Shown here piece by piece: positions 46,694 to 59,009 of a DNA stretch of 64,000 nt. The notes under the pieces were generated by a model that did not search any database, had not been told where the DNA came from, and saw nothing but the letters and a program-made list of their open reading frames with translations. Source of the DNA: Emmonsiellopsis sp. PD_33 (taxonomy: Eukaryota; Ascomycota; Eurotiomycetes; Onygenales; Ajellomycetaceae); contig JANTQF010000060.1 of NCBI GenBank assembly GCA_032988165.1, forward strand, positions 1 to 64,000, read 5' to 3'. The number at the start of each line of letters is the position of its first letter. Positions within the stretch are counted from its first letter, which is position 1. A program made the position numbers and the translations under genes.

Positions 46694-47708
46694 TGTAAGA
46701 ATTTGACAGTGTGGGAGGTCGAAGGAGGTGGAGGATGTTGCGGGGGTATGTGTAGAACGCGTAGAATCTACCAAGTCAAGAAGACGTTTCTTTATACAAA
46801 GCAGCCGCAGTAATATCCATGGGGTTACTCCCCAGAAGAGCAGGGTTATTGTGCTTCTCCCTGAGCAATTGATATCACCCCACGGTCAACCCCTCCCCGC
46901 ACGCGTAGCATAACCGGTCCGGGCAATGCTGCGCTCATCGGCGGGGTCCTCCAGAAGAATCCCGCAAACATCCCAGCAATTTCCGGCTGTCGGTATGGGT
47001 TGTCGATTCTGATAGGACTGGGAGCACGTCAACGTTGAATAAAGTGTCGTCAGTGATGCTCACCCCTGTCTGGTTGGAGCTAGACTCGCTAGTTAACTAA
47101 ATATGTCAGGGGCTAACTAGTAGTTGATATCTCCAACTTCCAACTCAACTTCAATAGAGCCAGGCCATTGTCGAGAGGGGCTTTCTAGAGCGATTGTCTC
47201 TTAATAAACATATTTTTGCGTGCTCTGTTCATCGAATCACGTCACAAATATGCAACGAAGGATTTCTTGCAACCGGTCCACACAGCCATCCACCGCAGAC
47301 ATCCCACACAACAATGCGCCTGGACAGGAAGACCCGCCGGGTCACTGCAAATTTTCTGGTGATGACGAGTGACGTCGGCCAATTTCGTCTGTTTTTAATC
47401 CTTTCTACGGGTGAACAGGCGTGCGGATATCTACGTATGGGATGTATCAACCCATGAGCCCGGTATCGCGCCTAGAAATGCCGCTATCAAACCACCCCAG
47501 CCGATCGTATGGTGCCATTGCTCACCTGGTCATGACGGGGTTTCAATGCCGGAGATATGTAGAAAAATCCTGGAGCTTTGGCACTAGATCCCGGTTGCGT
47601 GCTCTGGGCCAAGAGACGAGAAGAATATTCTCCCAGCTATATACCATCTCTGTCACCGCATCGAGCCATATCTCTCAATTGCAGCGGGATCAGGCTCATC
47701 TCTCAACG
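46694..47708. other. divergent promoter between oxygenase and MFS transporter
   Basis: 1.0 kb between divergent starts. The plus-strand frame 47421-47708 in front of the transporter is open but has no transporter-like content, so I treat it as leader. A TGACGTC half of a bZIP site lies near 47370. Confidence 0.5.
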
Positions 47709-49744
47709 ATGGTTACAAAGGATATTTCTACATCCTCCTCAAGCGTTGATGATGTTAACGATGATGGTCTTCAATATACACGGCGGGGCGAGGTTCTCGG
47801 AGAAGATGCCGTTGACACGGGAAAGGTAGACGGATACAATGCAAACCGGATGCGAGCTCGAGCATCCTTGACTGCAGAGGAAGAAAAAAAGCTGCTTCGG
47901 CGGATTGATTGGCATCTCATGCCACTTTGTGCAATCATGTTTCTAATCAAGAACATTGATGCTGATAACGTATGTTGGGTCCATTTTCTAGTGATGGCAA
48001 GGGAAACTTACTTACCTGCAAATAGGTTGCCAATGCAAGGATCATGAATAAAGGATCAGAACGAAATATCATTACGGAATTGGGCATGACAGCAAATGAA
48101 TATAATCTCGTGACGACACTTTATTATGTGAGTCCTTCTAAATCTCTGCCGGTTCAATACAGCCGTTCTAATATTACACAGATCCCCTACATTATTTTCG
48201 AGACCCCATCAAACCTGCTTCTGAAGAAACTCCTGCCGTCGAGATGGCAATCCCGTATCATGGTACGTCGTCAATTGCAAGTAAAAAGAACCAGGCTGAC
48301 GAACGGGAAGGTTACTTGGGGCATTGTTTTGGCTTGCCATGCGGCAGTGCACAATAAGGAGGGTCTATACGCTGCTCGATTCTTCCTCGGAATGGTATGG
48401 GACTGATTTTGGAGACTGTAATTGTTCTCGAGGCTGATTTGACATAGTTTGAGGCTGGTCTTTTCCCAGGAGTTATACTTCAGATGTGCTACTGGTATCG
48501 GCCTGATGAGATGGCGTTGAGGCTTTTATATTTCTGTAGGTCTCTCCGTTCGCATTGATGGAATTAAATTTCTTATAGCTACTCCACAGATATGCTTGGA
48601 AATTTCTCGGGGATCATCAGCGGTGTTCTCGCATTTGCATTCGACCACGCCTCCGGGTCGCGCGGTCTGTCGGGTTGGCAATGGTTTGTCGCATCCCCCC
48701 ATCTTAACTATAGTCTTATATGGCTAATAGAAGCCTAGGCTATTCCTTGCTGAAGGCGTCTTCACCACTGCCTTTGGTATCCTCATCTATTTTGTCTTCC
48801 CGGATTGTAATATATTCCTCCTTTTCTCAGTTTTATTATGGAAACAGGACTAACAGCTTACATACAGTTCCCCCCCAAGCCAAGTGGCTTACAGCAAAAG
48901 AGAAGGCATTCATCGAAGCCCGACTTCCAGACAATGCCCCTAGAGAAGAGGAACTAAATTTTAATTTCCGGGAGATTATAGCTTCCCTCAAAGATAAAAG
49001 ATTATGGCTCTTCACCCTGGTCTGGGCAACTTTCACAGTTGGCACGAGCGGTCTCAAATTCTATCAGCCTACCGTCATTGCCAATCTAGGATTTACGTAT
49101 GTCTCTTCCCCTTCTCATCATTTAGCTACTCAAAATACTAACCCCATTCCCTCTATACCTATAGCGACATAGCAAAATCCCAATTACTAAACATCCCAAC
49201 CTCCGTCTTAACAGTCCTATCCATCGGCTTCTTCGGAATATCAGCAGACACCGCCCGCCTCCCGCGCCCCTTATACCCCCTCTCCTTCCTCGTCGTAATC
49301 CTCGCCTGCTACAGCGTCCTCTACACATTCCCCAGCAACGGCGCCGTCTACGCCGCCACCGTCATCGCCAACGCGCTCGCGAGCTCCTGGTACCCGATGA
49401 TGTGGCCGTGGCGCGTCCAGACAACCAGCCGCGCTACGGGCTCCGCGTTCTCCATCGGCTTTGTCAATAGTTACGGGCAGATTGGAGGCGCGATTGGGCC
49501 GCAGATATTCCGGAGTCAGTATGCGCCGAGGTATACGGTGCCGTTTGCGGCTACGATGGGGTTGGTTGGCGTGTCTATTCTGGTGACTTTGTTTACGTGG
49601 TGGGTTACGAGGGGGACGGAGCGGGAGACGAGGAAGCTGAAGAGAGCGAGGGTGGCGGCGGCGGCCAGGGGGGAGGCGGTGTTGAATGATGTTGTGGATA
49701 GGGATTTGGTAAAGGGGGCGGGAGGTAGACAGGAACCGGTGTAA
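47709..49744 (+). CDS. MFS transporter, allantoate/nicotinate (ACS) family
   Basis: Nine exons, 47709-47969, 48026-48127, 48182-48262, 48311-48394, 48448-48535, 48590-48683, 48739-48806, 48868-49096 and 49165-49744, give 528 aa. Family marks are KLLRRIDWHLMPLCAIMF before helix 1, IPYIIFETPSNLLLKKLLPSRW, ARFFLGMFEAGLFPG and MCYWYRPDEMALR. These transporters bring organic anions (allantoate, nicotinate, tartrate and similar) in with protons at the plasma membrane. The start ATG at 47709 opens a hydrophilic 65-residue N-tail. The intron before exon 4 is only 48 nt with an AAG acceptor. The last exon goes from C-rich to G-rich. Substrate unknown. Confidence 0.88.
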
Positions 49745-49921
49745 TAGGGTATGCTGGTAGAAAGGTTATTGAGAGAGGGTTGAAATATATACCTCTTTCC
49801 ATGGGCCTGATCACACTCAAATATATGCGCCGTGCTTGACTTGGAGAGGAATAAATATTCAACCCGGGCGAGCACCAAAAAAAAATATAGACATTAAATA
49901 GATTTATTCCCAACCCCCCCT

Positions 49922-51133
49922 TTAATCATCATTAACATACCCCTCAAAAACATCCCCATAAAACCTCCTCCCCACATCCCTATGACTCCTCACCTTCGTC
50001 CGCAACTGCGACTCACCCCACGTATCATACTTCCCCCTCAAAAACGCCGAATCAACCCTCATCCCCTCCTCAGACTCCACACTCCCCGCCAACAACGGCA
50101 AGAACCTCTCCCTCAACGACCCCACCGCCTCCTCCTTGGTCAAATCCCGCCTAACCCCCTGGAAAAACGGCACGCTGAACCTCTCCCCAGCACCGGGCTC
50201 CATAAGCACCCGATGCGTCGTGGCCTTGCACACACCGTTCGTAACCACCTCGAACGCCTGGCCGATATTCACGACGAACGTCCCCGGGACGGCGGGGACG
50301 TCGATCCAGGCGCCCGTTTTGTTCAGAGCTTGTAACCCCTTCACCTCGGGCGGGGAGGCTTGGAGGAGGAAGGTCCACCAGCCTGAGGAATCCTTGTGCG
50401 GGCCGACGCCTTGGGTTGCGGCGGTGTCTGTGGTTGTTTGGCCATCTGCATCTGCATCTGCACTTGCATCTGCGGCTGCGGGTGGGGAGCCCGGGTAGTG
50501 GACTAGTTTTAGGCGGTGTTGGTCGGAGAGGAAGGGGAGGAAGGTTGGTGGGGGGAGGGAGAGGGCTTCGGCGACGAGAAGGAGGAAGCGCTCGCCTAGA
50601 GAAGTGAGTTCGGATATGTAGGATTCGACAATTGGGCGGAGGGTGGGGAGGTGCGAAGGCCACTGGGGAGATTGTTATTTTTGTTCTTGCATACTGGGGG
50701 TTGGGTTTAAAGTGATGGATGTGTGATATGTAGGTGTATATATATTTACCTGGTTCGGTCCCCGGAGTCTCTCATATAGTGGTTTGTCAGGAGTATATGT
50801 TGCTTCCAACTCCGTTGCAAACTCTACCTGTTCTCTTTTATCCGTCTTCCCCCCCGTAGTCTCCGCGCCTACGCTGCTATATCCTAGGAAATGAGGCGAG
50901 TTGTGAAGCGCTATCTCCTCCTTGGCAGACTCGGACAGCCTGAACAGTTCCGGGAGAATATTCACAAGGTTCGAGATGGTGCCCGATGGAACTCCATGGT
51001 TGGAAACGTAAAGAAACCCGACTGACGTGAGGGCATGATGGAGTTGTTTGAGCAGCTCCGGTTTTGTGGCGGGGGATTCTGCAAGGGATAGGTCGATTGT
51101 TGGGATTTCCGAGAATGTATGAGAGGATGACAT
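49922..51133 (-). CDS. 2-oxoglutarate/Fe(II)-dependent dioxygenase
   Basis: Two exons, 50750-51133 and 49922-50662, give 374 aa. The N-terminus EIPTIDLSLAE and GFLYVSNHGVP is the DIOX_N type. Iron ligands are His217 and Asp219 (GPHKDSSGWWTFLLQ) and His278 (TTHRVL); the co-substrate motif RFSVPFF supplies Arg289 and Ser291. A small Ala/Asp repeat (about residues 191-202, ADASADADADG) just before the first iron ligand is unusual and is encoded by a GCATCT hexanucleotide repeat. It is clearly a different paralogue from the oxygenase at 45.4-46.7 kb. Its 3' end meets that of the MFS gene 177 bp away. An in-frame ATG 27 nt upstream is possible. Confidence 0.88.
50440..50480. repeat. GCATCT hexanucleotide repeat inside the oxygenase gene
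   Basis: Imperfect copies of GCATCT (with GCACTT and GCGGCT variants) lie within the coding region and translate as alternating Ala/Asp on the coding strand. Such a repeat could vary in length between strains without shifting the frame. Confidence 0.6.
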
Positions 51134-52460
51134 TGCCGCGCGTCTATGAATCAAGGCCAATAGAGATCAGAAATCCAAAAATCGGGAGAGATTGGAACGT
51201 AGTAGGATCCCGCAGTATGAAATCTGCTCCCGGATATCAAGAAATTGAGTCAGGGATAGTATGTTTGATAGTCCCGGAGATCGATATAGCAATATGACGT
51301 AGCTTCCACAATCGCTTCTTTCGAAGCAGCGCAAAGCAATATCACAGTTGTGCGAGAGACCCTTGTTATCCGACAGTTACTTGCCCAGCTGTTGGCAGAT
51401 TCCCGATGAGAGCACGCAATTAGACCGAGCAAAGAGGTGATTGATAATGGAGATCGAATCATTCATTAATAAATAGATTCCATAAAACTTTCAAGCCTCC
51501 ATCCCACGCACTAACGGGTCCTTCAATACTAATGAAGCCGTGGGCGTTGGAGATATTCGGTCGTCGGCAGCAGGGTTTGTTCGATGCGGGGAATTGGGGA
51601 AGGAATTGCCGAAAAGCAAGTTTCACATAATGGAATAGCTAAATGGGAATGAATACATGGATTCAGTAGATAGCTATGGCTAATACCTATCCGGGCTTTA
51701 AAATATTTAAACTTATGAGTCTCAAAGTTCTTCAAGTTGTTGTCGTTACCCCTGATGTTTTTGAAGACGGATGCCAGCCTCAATGGGAAGTCATGTGATG
51801 TAGGAAGCCCTAGTTGATTTAGCCGCTCAGCATCTTCCAGGAAACATCCTCAAAGTTTTCTAACGAAAGTCCAGTTACTATTACCCTGCTAAATTTTCCA
51901 GTAAAAAGACATCATAACCCCCTTGAATAACAAGTTGCGGACCCTATATTGAAATATGGAGTCCAGACACCTGGAAAATTTCAAGTTGTTTTGCCGAAGA
52001 AAACTACGAATAGTACAAGCCCGACGCGTGTCAAATAGCACCTTAAAACTTCTGGCCTCTCAGGGCTAACTTGATTCTTGTTAGTCCGGTAGCCTCTTTT
52101 TATTATGGCATTGGTGCTTCCGAGCCAGCAAAGATCAATGAGGGCCTTTTCACGCTTGCAAAGGAGATTCTGCTGAGCACGATGGGCAATAAATATAGGA
52201 ATATAGGCCTCGCTTCTTTGACCTGTTTAAATCGAGAATGACGTATATTTTCATGACGACGAACATTGTACCGACCAGGATTATATTTTGGTCGGAGTGG
52301 GATATATTGAAAAGTCGAAGATTTTTTCGTGCCGATAGTTAGAATCGTTCCCGGTTTGTCGTAGGTCCTGCTGCAATTGTGATATCTTTCGAGATGATAC
52401 ATAGTGTGGGGGGCATTGCCCGCCTAGGAGAGTCGTAACGGAGAGGCCAAAACTGTAACA
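51134..52460. other. intergenic region, AT-rich
   Basis: 1.3 kb upstream of the second oxygenase and downstream of the FAD oxidase. The minus-strand frame 52103-52402 (99 aa, ATG start) is basic and has no family; others are shorter. No RNA gene or clear repeat seen. Confidence 0.5.
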
Positions 52461-53908
52461 TTAATCCACGGTATATTCGAGCCCAAGATAGCCACAAATT
52501 CGCTGGTCTGGATCCCACTCGTTTCTGATTTCCATCAATTTTCTGCGCTGCGCCTCTCCCCAGAATCGAGACCGTCGCTCCTGGAAGTCAAACTCTCCCA
52601 AGTAAGCACCGATAGAATGTTTCGCAACCTTTGCCATGACACCTCGGACCCAGTTCTGGGTGGCCACAACGTCCTCTTCGTGCTTGCATATTCCGTAAAC
52701 ACCACAGAAATGGTCTGACTGCAGGCTGACTGCCATATCAGGGAGTGGTCGCCTGCTATATGGTTTCATGGAGCTCCAAAGGACCACGGAGCTTTTGGTT
52801 GGTAACGCAAACGCCGGTTCGAGAGTCCCGGCGACATCGGCATCGTTCGCGAGAAACGCATTGTCAACAAAATAATGGTGATCCGGCGGGTATCCTTTGG
52901 CCATAACTTCAAACAATTCCTGGAAGTTTGTACCCCTGCAAAACGAGTGGCTCACTAAGCCAGGAGGGTATGAACTTTCCGCTCGCTGTAGTGCTGTCTT
53001 GACGGTGTCTTCTTCGTCTCCAAATGCAGTTACCGATATCGTGATGCACACTTCTTTTATGTCTTCCGAATACCGGCCATTCACAATGATTTCGACGTTG
53101 TCGTCCTCTGTAAACCGAACCTGCTAACATTAGCATATAGATAGAGCTGGGACCATATTTCTTGCATTCATGAAATTTTACCTTCAAAATCCAATCAAAT
53201 GCTGCCCGGTAATGTGACATTCGATAAACATACTCCGAAGAGCGCATCACCTTTGGAGTGAGACGGGTTCGAAGATGAAATCGGGTAACAACTCCCGGGA
53301 AACCTGGACCCGCGCCCTTAGCTGCCCAGAGCAGGTCATTTCTTTGGTATTGATTCGCTTGAACCAATTCACCGCTAGCTGTCACCAAATCAACGGCTAC
53401 AAGCTGCTCGCATGCCCACCCCCAATTCTATCCCTGTGGCGTCAGTGTGATCATTGAAATATCAGCGAGTGATCGATCATACATTGCAATTCCAACCCAT
53501 TCCGCCGGCGAGAAGGAAGCCTCCTAGCCCACCACCGGGACAATGCCCCACGGATATAGTACGCCCGCTAGAGCAAAGGTAGTCAACCAGCTCCTTGCCA
53601 GTAGTACTTGGAGACACACGAACGACACCCGTCTGCTCGTCCAAAGAAATCTCTCTATGGTCTCCAAGATCCAGGAGGATGGCCTCGTCCCGAACGCTCC
53701 ATGCAGGCCAGCTGTGTCCGCCGGCGCGGATTGAAATCTGGCAGTTCTTCTCGGTTGCAAGTTTGACGGCATCGACAACGTCAGACTCGCTCTTCGCGAA
53801 CGCAATGGCAAGCGGATACCTTTCTGGTATCTGGCGATTGAAAAGCCGCGCGGTACGCGCTTCCTCGTAGGCCTCTGGGTCGGGGCCATCGCGCCAGATA
53901 ATGGTCAT
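52461..53908 (-). CDS. FAD-linked oxidoreductase, berberine-bridge/6-hydroxynicotine oxidase type
   Basis: Three exons, 53483-53908, 53182-53427 and 52461-53120, give 443 aa. The PCMH FAD domain includes IRAGGHSWPAWS with His65 and the block SVGHCPGGGLGGFLLAGGMGWN with Cys123, the two residues that bind FAD twice covalently in this family. After the first intron comes NWGWACEQLVAVDLVTASGEL. The C-terminal BBE segment reads CGYLGLEYTVD at the very end, which differs from the usual YxNY ending. Oxidases of this type act on alcohols, sugars or ring systems and use O2. No signal peptide is visible, unlike many fungal relatives, so it is probably intracellular. Confidence 0.88.
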
Positions 53909-55600
53909 TTGGGCGTTGGCTGTCTGGTACTAACTATACAGGGGATATAAGCTGGAGGGGGAGTAGGTATTCTGGACTCGACAGATTTGGATCTGGAGAT
54001 ACCCAGTTAGCTGACACCGAGTATCCTTGATAATGGGCGGCGATGGGGGTTTTGTACTATGGCCAAGCGCACGGGTCACTTCCTCAGACAATTCCAACAC
54101 ATTTTGTCTTCCTTTTGATGACGCTGGATGAGATGCAAGCATTTGTGCAACCAAGTAATACTGTATGTGTACAAACCTCAGAAAAGTTGCTGCTGTTATG
54201 ACCAATCTTACATTTTGATCTGCCCATTCCTTTGCATGGTGTCACACAGTGTTGCGCAGTATAAACACAAGCCTGGATTTAGAATTAAAGCAACATTGAT
54301 GGGAATTCAAGTTTCTCCACAAAGCACCAGTGCAGATCAGACCTCGACATGCCACAGGCACCCATAACTTATATCCGACAGGGAAGTTGGAGTATTTGGC
54401 ATTGAGAGATGCGCTGTGGTCAAAGTCGTCGAATGTGCGGTGCAACGGTATGTCCATTTTCAGTAGTTATTTCCGACCTCACCTCACCCCTTGAGTCTCA
54501 ACCCATCAACACCCACACACAGCGTGCTTCTGAATATATCCTCCACAGACACCGAACAACCGTTTCGTTTTCCGTTCCTTCTTCGGGCGGAGGGCGGCCT
54601 CGGTAACTACTACTACGGAGATAGTTAAAAGCTCGGCGATTTCGGCGCTACCAACTTCCTCCAGGTAGGTCGGCCACCGACCGGAACATCCCATCCAGCG
54701 CATTTTATATTTTTATATCTGTTAATTTCAAGTTATATCCGCTATCGTTCGGGAAACTCTCCAGTCTGATGTTGCAACCAACCGCTTGAAATCCACATGC
54801 TGGCAAATGTTTCTGGTAAGTGGGTGGGCCGTCTCTTCTCTACTAGTTATTTTAACGGCAGCGGCTGATAATCACAGGGACAAAAATGCTAATCTGAAAA
54901 AAGCATACTAGTATCACTATATACGGATTTAAATAGAAAATTAACATGTAACTACTAGTAACTACTGTGGTTCCAAGATGTGCTAACTCCAGCAGCATCC
55001 CCCCTAACTTCTTAAATCTCTTAAATCTTACTCATTCTGCATCGCCCACCTCTTCTTCCAGAGTGTCTGGAAATTAGTACTTCAGTTACCACCCCAGTTA
55101 AGGACATCCAGTTGGGACTCAGGTTTCTGGATGCACTTTAGAGACGCCAGTAGGGTAGCATCCATTCCTACTAAGAGTAGTAACTAGAGTACTACTAATC
55201 AAGGTGAGAGGGGAAGTAGGAACATTGCATCTGCATTCAGACACTAAGTAATTTATACTATGTACTAAGCTTAGTTATTATTTTTTTGTCCCTATAATTA
55301 ACTAACTACTAGCCAAGCCATCCCTAGGTATAATTATCAATCACTTTGACTGCTTACTGAGGCCGCAGCCCGACGGTATTCGGCGTAAGTACTAGCAATC
55401 TCTCAGCCCCGATACCCACGTATATAAAAACGTCAAAGCTGCTCCGCAGTTTACTATTACTTCCCGGGAGGAAACACGGTAAGCGTAACTACTCCAAATC
55501 TTTCTCGCGGACTTGATTATTTTTTATTTATTTTTTTTTTTCATATTTTCCCAGTCAGTGAAAGGTCCATACTACTAGTACTCTTGCTGCGACCAGCGAT
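53909..55600. other. intergenic region between FAD oxidase and FAD monooxygenase
   Basis: 1.7 kb shared by two divergent flavoprotein genes. The minus-strand frames 53930-54205, 54242-54457 and 54506-54703 show no domain. The right half (54700-55560) is AT-rich with many short CTAGTA/TAACTACTAG strings and a poly-T run near 55530. No gene supported. Confidence 0.5.
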
Positions 55601-56905
55601 ATGGAAGTTCCCAAGGATATCGCAATTATAGGAGCCGGCCTCTCTGTAAGTGTCGAATATTCCCCATTTGCCTGAAAAATACTAATTGTTTTCCACCAGG
55701 GTCTCAGCCTCGGCCTCGCTCTGAAAAGGGTCAACATTCCCTTCACCATCTATGAAGCACGGCCGCAGGCATACGACATCGGAGGCAGTGTGGCCCTGTC
55801 CCCTAATTCCCTGCGCATCCTCGACAAATTGGGCGTCTATGGCCGTGTGCGTAACCAGGGAATCGACTTCGACAAGCTAGCGTTCAGCGACGGCGACGGC
55901 AATGTCAAGGATGTCTACTACTTTGGCTCTGAGGAGCTGTACGGGTATCGCGGGTTCCGGATCGTGCGAAGGTTGCTCATCAACGAAATGAAGACGATGT
56001 TGGAGGAAGTAGGAGTCCAGGTGCATTTCAATAAGAAATTCGCCGGGATTGTCAGTGAGTCGGAGGGACGGGTTGTCTTTGAATTCGCGGACGGATCGCA
56101 GGCTTCGTCTGCCATTGTAGTCGGGGCTGATGGCATCCACTCGGCCGTCCGCAATTACATCGTGCCCGACGTGAAGCCGGTTTATGCGGGCATGACCGCC
56201 ATCAGCGGCAACTGCCCGCGATCGGGTCTACGGATTCCGCCCAATTTCCACCTCCCCGCAACGGTGATGTGCAAGGCTGGAGCGTTCCTCCTGGTGCCGC
56301 AGGAGAGCGATGGTTCGCAGCTGTTGATCGGTGCACAGCGACGATATCCCGAGCAGGACAGACAGGGCTGGGAGGAGATGGCTGCCGACAAACAGGGCCT
56401 GCTGGACATGCTGCGGGAGAATATGTCGGATTGGCCAGACGTCGTGCAGTCGGCTCTGGAAACCACACCGGTGGACAAGATGGGGATTTGGCCGTTCTAT
56501 GGCGTCCCGAAATTCAACAAATGGGCCAGCCCCGGCAATGGGGTGATTGTGCTGGGCGACGCCGCCCACGCCATCCCACCCACGGCCGGCCAGGGGGTGA
56601 ACCAAGCCTTCGAGGACGTGAACATGCTTGCGCTGCTCCTGTCCAAGCTCTCGCCGCTGGTGCCGCTGGCAGATGCATTGAGATTCTGGCAGGACTACCG
56701 CCAGGCGCGAGTGGACAAAGTGCTCGAACTCAACAGCCAGATGAACGCCAAGCGATTACCGCCGGCCGAACAGGCGAAGCTGCCACCGGGCGCCATCTGG
56801 ACGGACGAGTCGGCGACGCGCGGTGAAGGCGGGCAGTTGCGCTGGCTGTATGAGCCGGATCTCGATGAGGACGTGGCGAGATGGCTGGCGGCGCGGGGGG
56901 CATAA
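55601..56905 (+). CDS. FAD-dependent monooxygenase, salicylate-hydroxylase-like
   Basis: Two exons, 55601-55645 and 55700-56905, give 416 aa. It has all three marks of class A flavoprotein hydroxylases: the Rossmann site GAGLSG (residues 11-16, split by the intron), the DG motif VVGADGIHSAVR (157-163) and the GD motif VLGDAAHAIPPTAGQGVNQAFED (GD at 301-302). It uses NAD(P)H and O2 to hydroxylate or epoxidise an aromatic or polyketide-like substrate; relatives serve in salicylate degradation and in secondary-metabolite clusters (for example ring epoxidases of meroterpenoids). It lacks the C-terminal membrane helices of the latter. It ends the run of redox genes. Confidence 0.9.
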
Positions 56906-57535
56906 ATTATATACATGTAACTACATACATAGCAGATATGAATGCTCTCTTCCTTTCCATGATGAAGCCGATGCATCAGGCAGCAATCTGACGTTGCTGG
57001 CTTCGTGGTTGGCGCGGTCAGCAATTCTCGTATTCCGAGCACCTTCTTCTGCCGCTGCTTTCAGTCCCTATGCTGGTCTATCCATATCTACACTAGTTAA
57101 CTTAACTAGTTCACGGGTTGATGCTGCTGCCCCTCCCATCCAATCTACACCATCTCATCGCTCGTTGTTGAACCCGATATCCCGCCCCCAGCTGGGGTTA
57201 CATCTGCTCCAATGCACACCGCTCTCGCCTTGTGCCAGCGACAAGCGACCTCGGGGATGCGACAGATCTCTCCAGTCCAGTAACTAATAGTCTGCCAGTC
57301 CAAGGCTTGCTTCTTTATGATTAACCAAGTCCGCGACCCGCGGGCAAAACACATCTCGTCAGCCCGTTCACGCTTCTTCTTGTCGCTTCTAAAGGGAAGG
57401 CTGTTGGTAATTGTCAGCATTCTAAAACCCCGCGAACTCCCACTTATGCTATCTACTCCTGTCTGTTGAAGGGTGTTCTTCTTCTCTGTCGAGCGACCTC
57501 TTCCAGTCCAACAGGTGATAGTTTTGATACACGAT
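56906..57535. other. intergenic region before C2H2 regulator
   Basis: 630 bp. A minus-strand frame 57145-57420 (91 aa, ATG start) has no domain; I do not call it. The last 100 bases are pyrimidine-rich leader of the next gene. Confidence 0.5.
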
Positions 57536-59009
57536 ATGTCTCAACAAAACTGGGAGGACGAGGGCAGTTTCCCCCAGAATATCCCTTTTCAGTACATCGT
57601 AATCCCAGAGGCGGATTCACAGCAAGCAGCAAACTTCGGGCTTGGAGGACTAATGGGTGGTGGTGGTGGTTATGACGCTGCTGGGGCTTCGTTTGCTTCG
57701 TCAAATGTAGGATATCTCTACTCCAGTCGGGTTCTCGTCCTTCTTGCAACTCACCAGGAACTAGTCTTACACGCCCAACCAATCTTCGACTGTACAACAG
57801 CCGGATTGCTTTCTCCCGGTTCAAGGTGTTACTTCTCAGGATGACTCGCTTCGTCCCATACCCTTCCCTCCGAATACACTATATGATAACCTAGGAAATA
57901 CTCCCGCAGCATCGGCGCCGTTCAGCTCTGACTTGATGTCGAATGTCCTCAGCAGTCACCCCGTTGACGTGGGACTGGCTGCACAAGCCGAAGCTGATCG
58001 CAGTCGTGCCCTTCGGATTCATTCGGCCAATCCTAAGGCGGTACAATTATTCCACACCTATATTCAACAGTACGGGCGCTCTATCCCCGCAGACCGTTAT
58101 ATACATGCCCTCGGCGTCCTCACCGGTATGCATGAGGACGAAATTCAATCATGGTTTGATTATTTTACCCAACATCCATCCCTGCTAAATGATCTGAACC
58201 CATCCAACAGCGGGTATCGCTGTCTGAAGCCCCGCAAGAACCGAGACCCGAATCCGAGGGGAGACAAATACTTTGGCTGCTTTGATCCAAGCTGTGGCTC
58301 ACGGTTCAAGAAAAAGGATGACCTGAAGAAACATATGGAATTACAAAACCCTTCGGTGGAATATCGCTGTGGACACCCGCAGTGCCTCACGGTTTTTTCG
58401 AGGCGAGACAAATTCCTTGAACACATGAAGAAGAAGCATGGACAGGAATACATGGGTCAAAGGCAGATAAATCTCCTCTCGAAACCCATTTTGGATCAGA
58501 AGTTTCCCCCCCAATGTCCAGCCTGTCAGAAGCCAGTGGACTCGTTCGACGCCTGGTTTGCGCACTGGACGAATATACACTGCCCGCGTCCCACACGCAG
58601 TGTCGCCAGCACCCAACCCGCCACCCCCCGACAGCAAGTCGTGGATATGACCCTGTCCGAACCCTCCATCAATTCCCCTAGGCCGCGCTCCCCTGCTCAA
58701 CGCCGGGCTCGACCACGTAGATCCCGAGCAGGCCCTCAACTAGGTTTCTCGGATGCTGGCCATGGCCATACCAGACCACGGCATGCTGTCAATCTTGGGG
58801 AGCCTCCCAGCCAAAGACCCTGTTCTTCCCAAGCGTTCCGTCAGTCAGACTCTCTTGAAATGTTTATGGCGACCGGAAACTCCCGCTTCCAGGACCAGAA
58901 CCTGGCCGCCATCCCATCGAATGACCCAATGCTTCTTGAGCTCGATCGAATATCCTCCCTTCCCCAATCGCGGCCGACCACAAATAGTGGCTCCGGCGGT
59001 TTCTATTGA
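57536..59009 (+). CDS. C2H2 zinc-finger protein, putative transcription factor
   Basis: Two exons, 57536-57706 and 57765-59009, give 471 aa. The N-terminal 60 residues are Gln/Gly-rich. A conserved block (about residues 140-200: HSANPKAVQLFHTYIQQYGRSIP and VLTGMHEDEIQSWFDYF) resembles a homeodomain-like helix region found in fungal C2H2 proteins. Two fingers follow at about 229-247 (CFDPSCGSRFKKKDDLKKH, lacking a clear second His) and 259-282 (CGHPQCLTVFSRRDKFLEHMKKKH, complete). A third CPAC...HWTNIH pair is near 330. The C-terminus is Ser/Pro/Arg-rich and probably disordered. The intron junction was chosen to avoid the stop at 57762-57764. The target genes are unknown. Confidence 0.78.

Noticed and set aside
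47421..47708. In-frame N-terminal extension of the MFS transporter
   Set aside because: The frame is open, but the extra 96 residues are unlike any transporter N-tail, and the ATG at 47709 gives a normal start.
52103..52402. 99-codon minus-strand frame with an ATG start
   Set aside because: Basic, no domain, no homologue known to me, in AT-rich intergenic DNA; not enough support.
54242..54457. 71-codon minus-strand frame with an ATG start
   Set aside because: Looks protein-like for a few residues but has no family and no splice extension.
57145..57420. 91-codon minus-strand frame before the C2H2 gene
   Set aside because: No domain; overlaps the likely promoter of the C2H2 gene.
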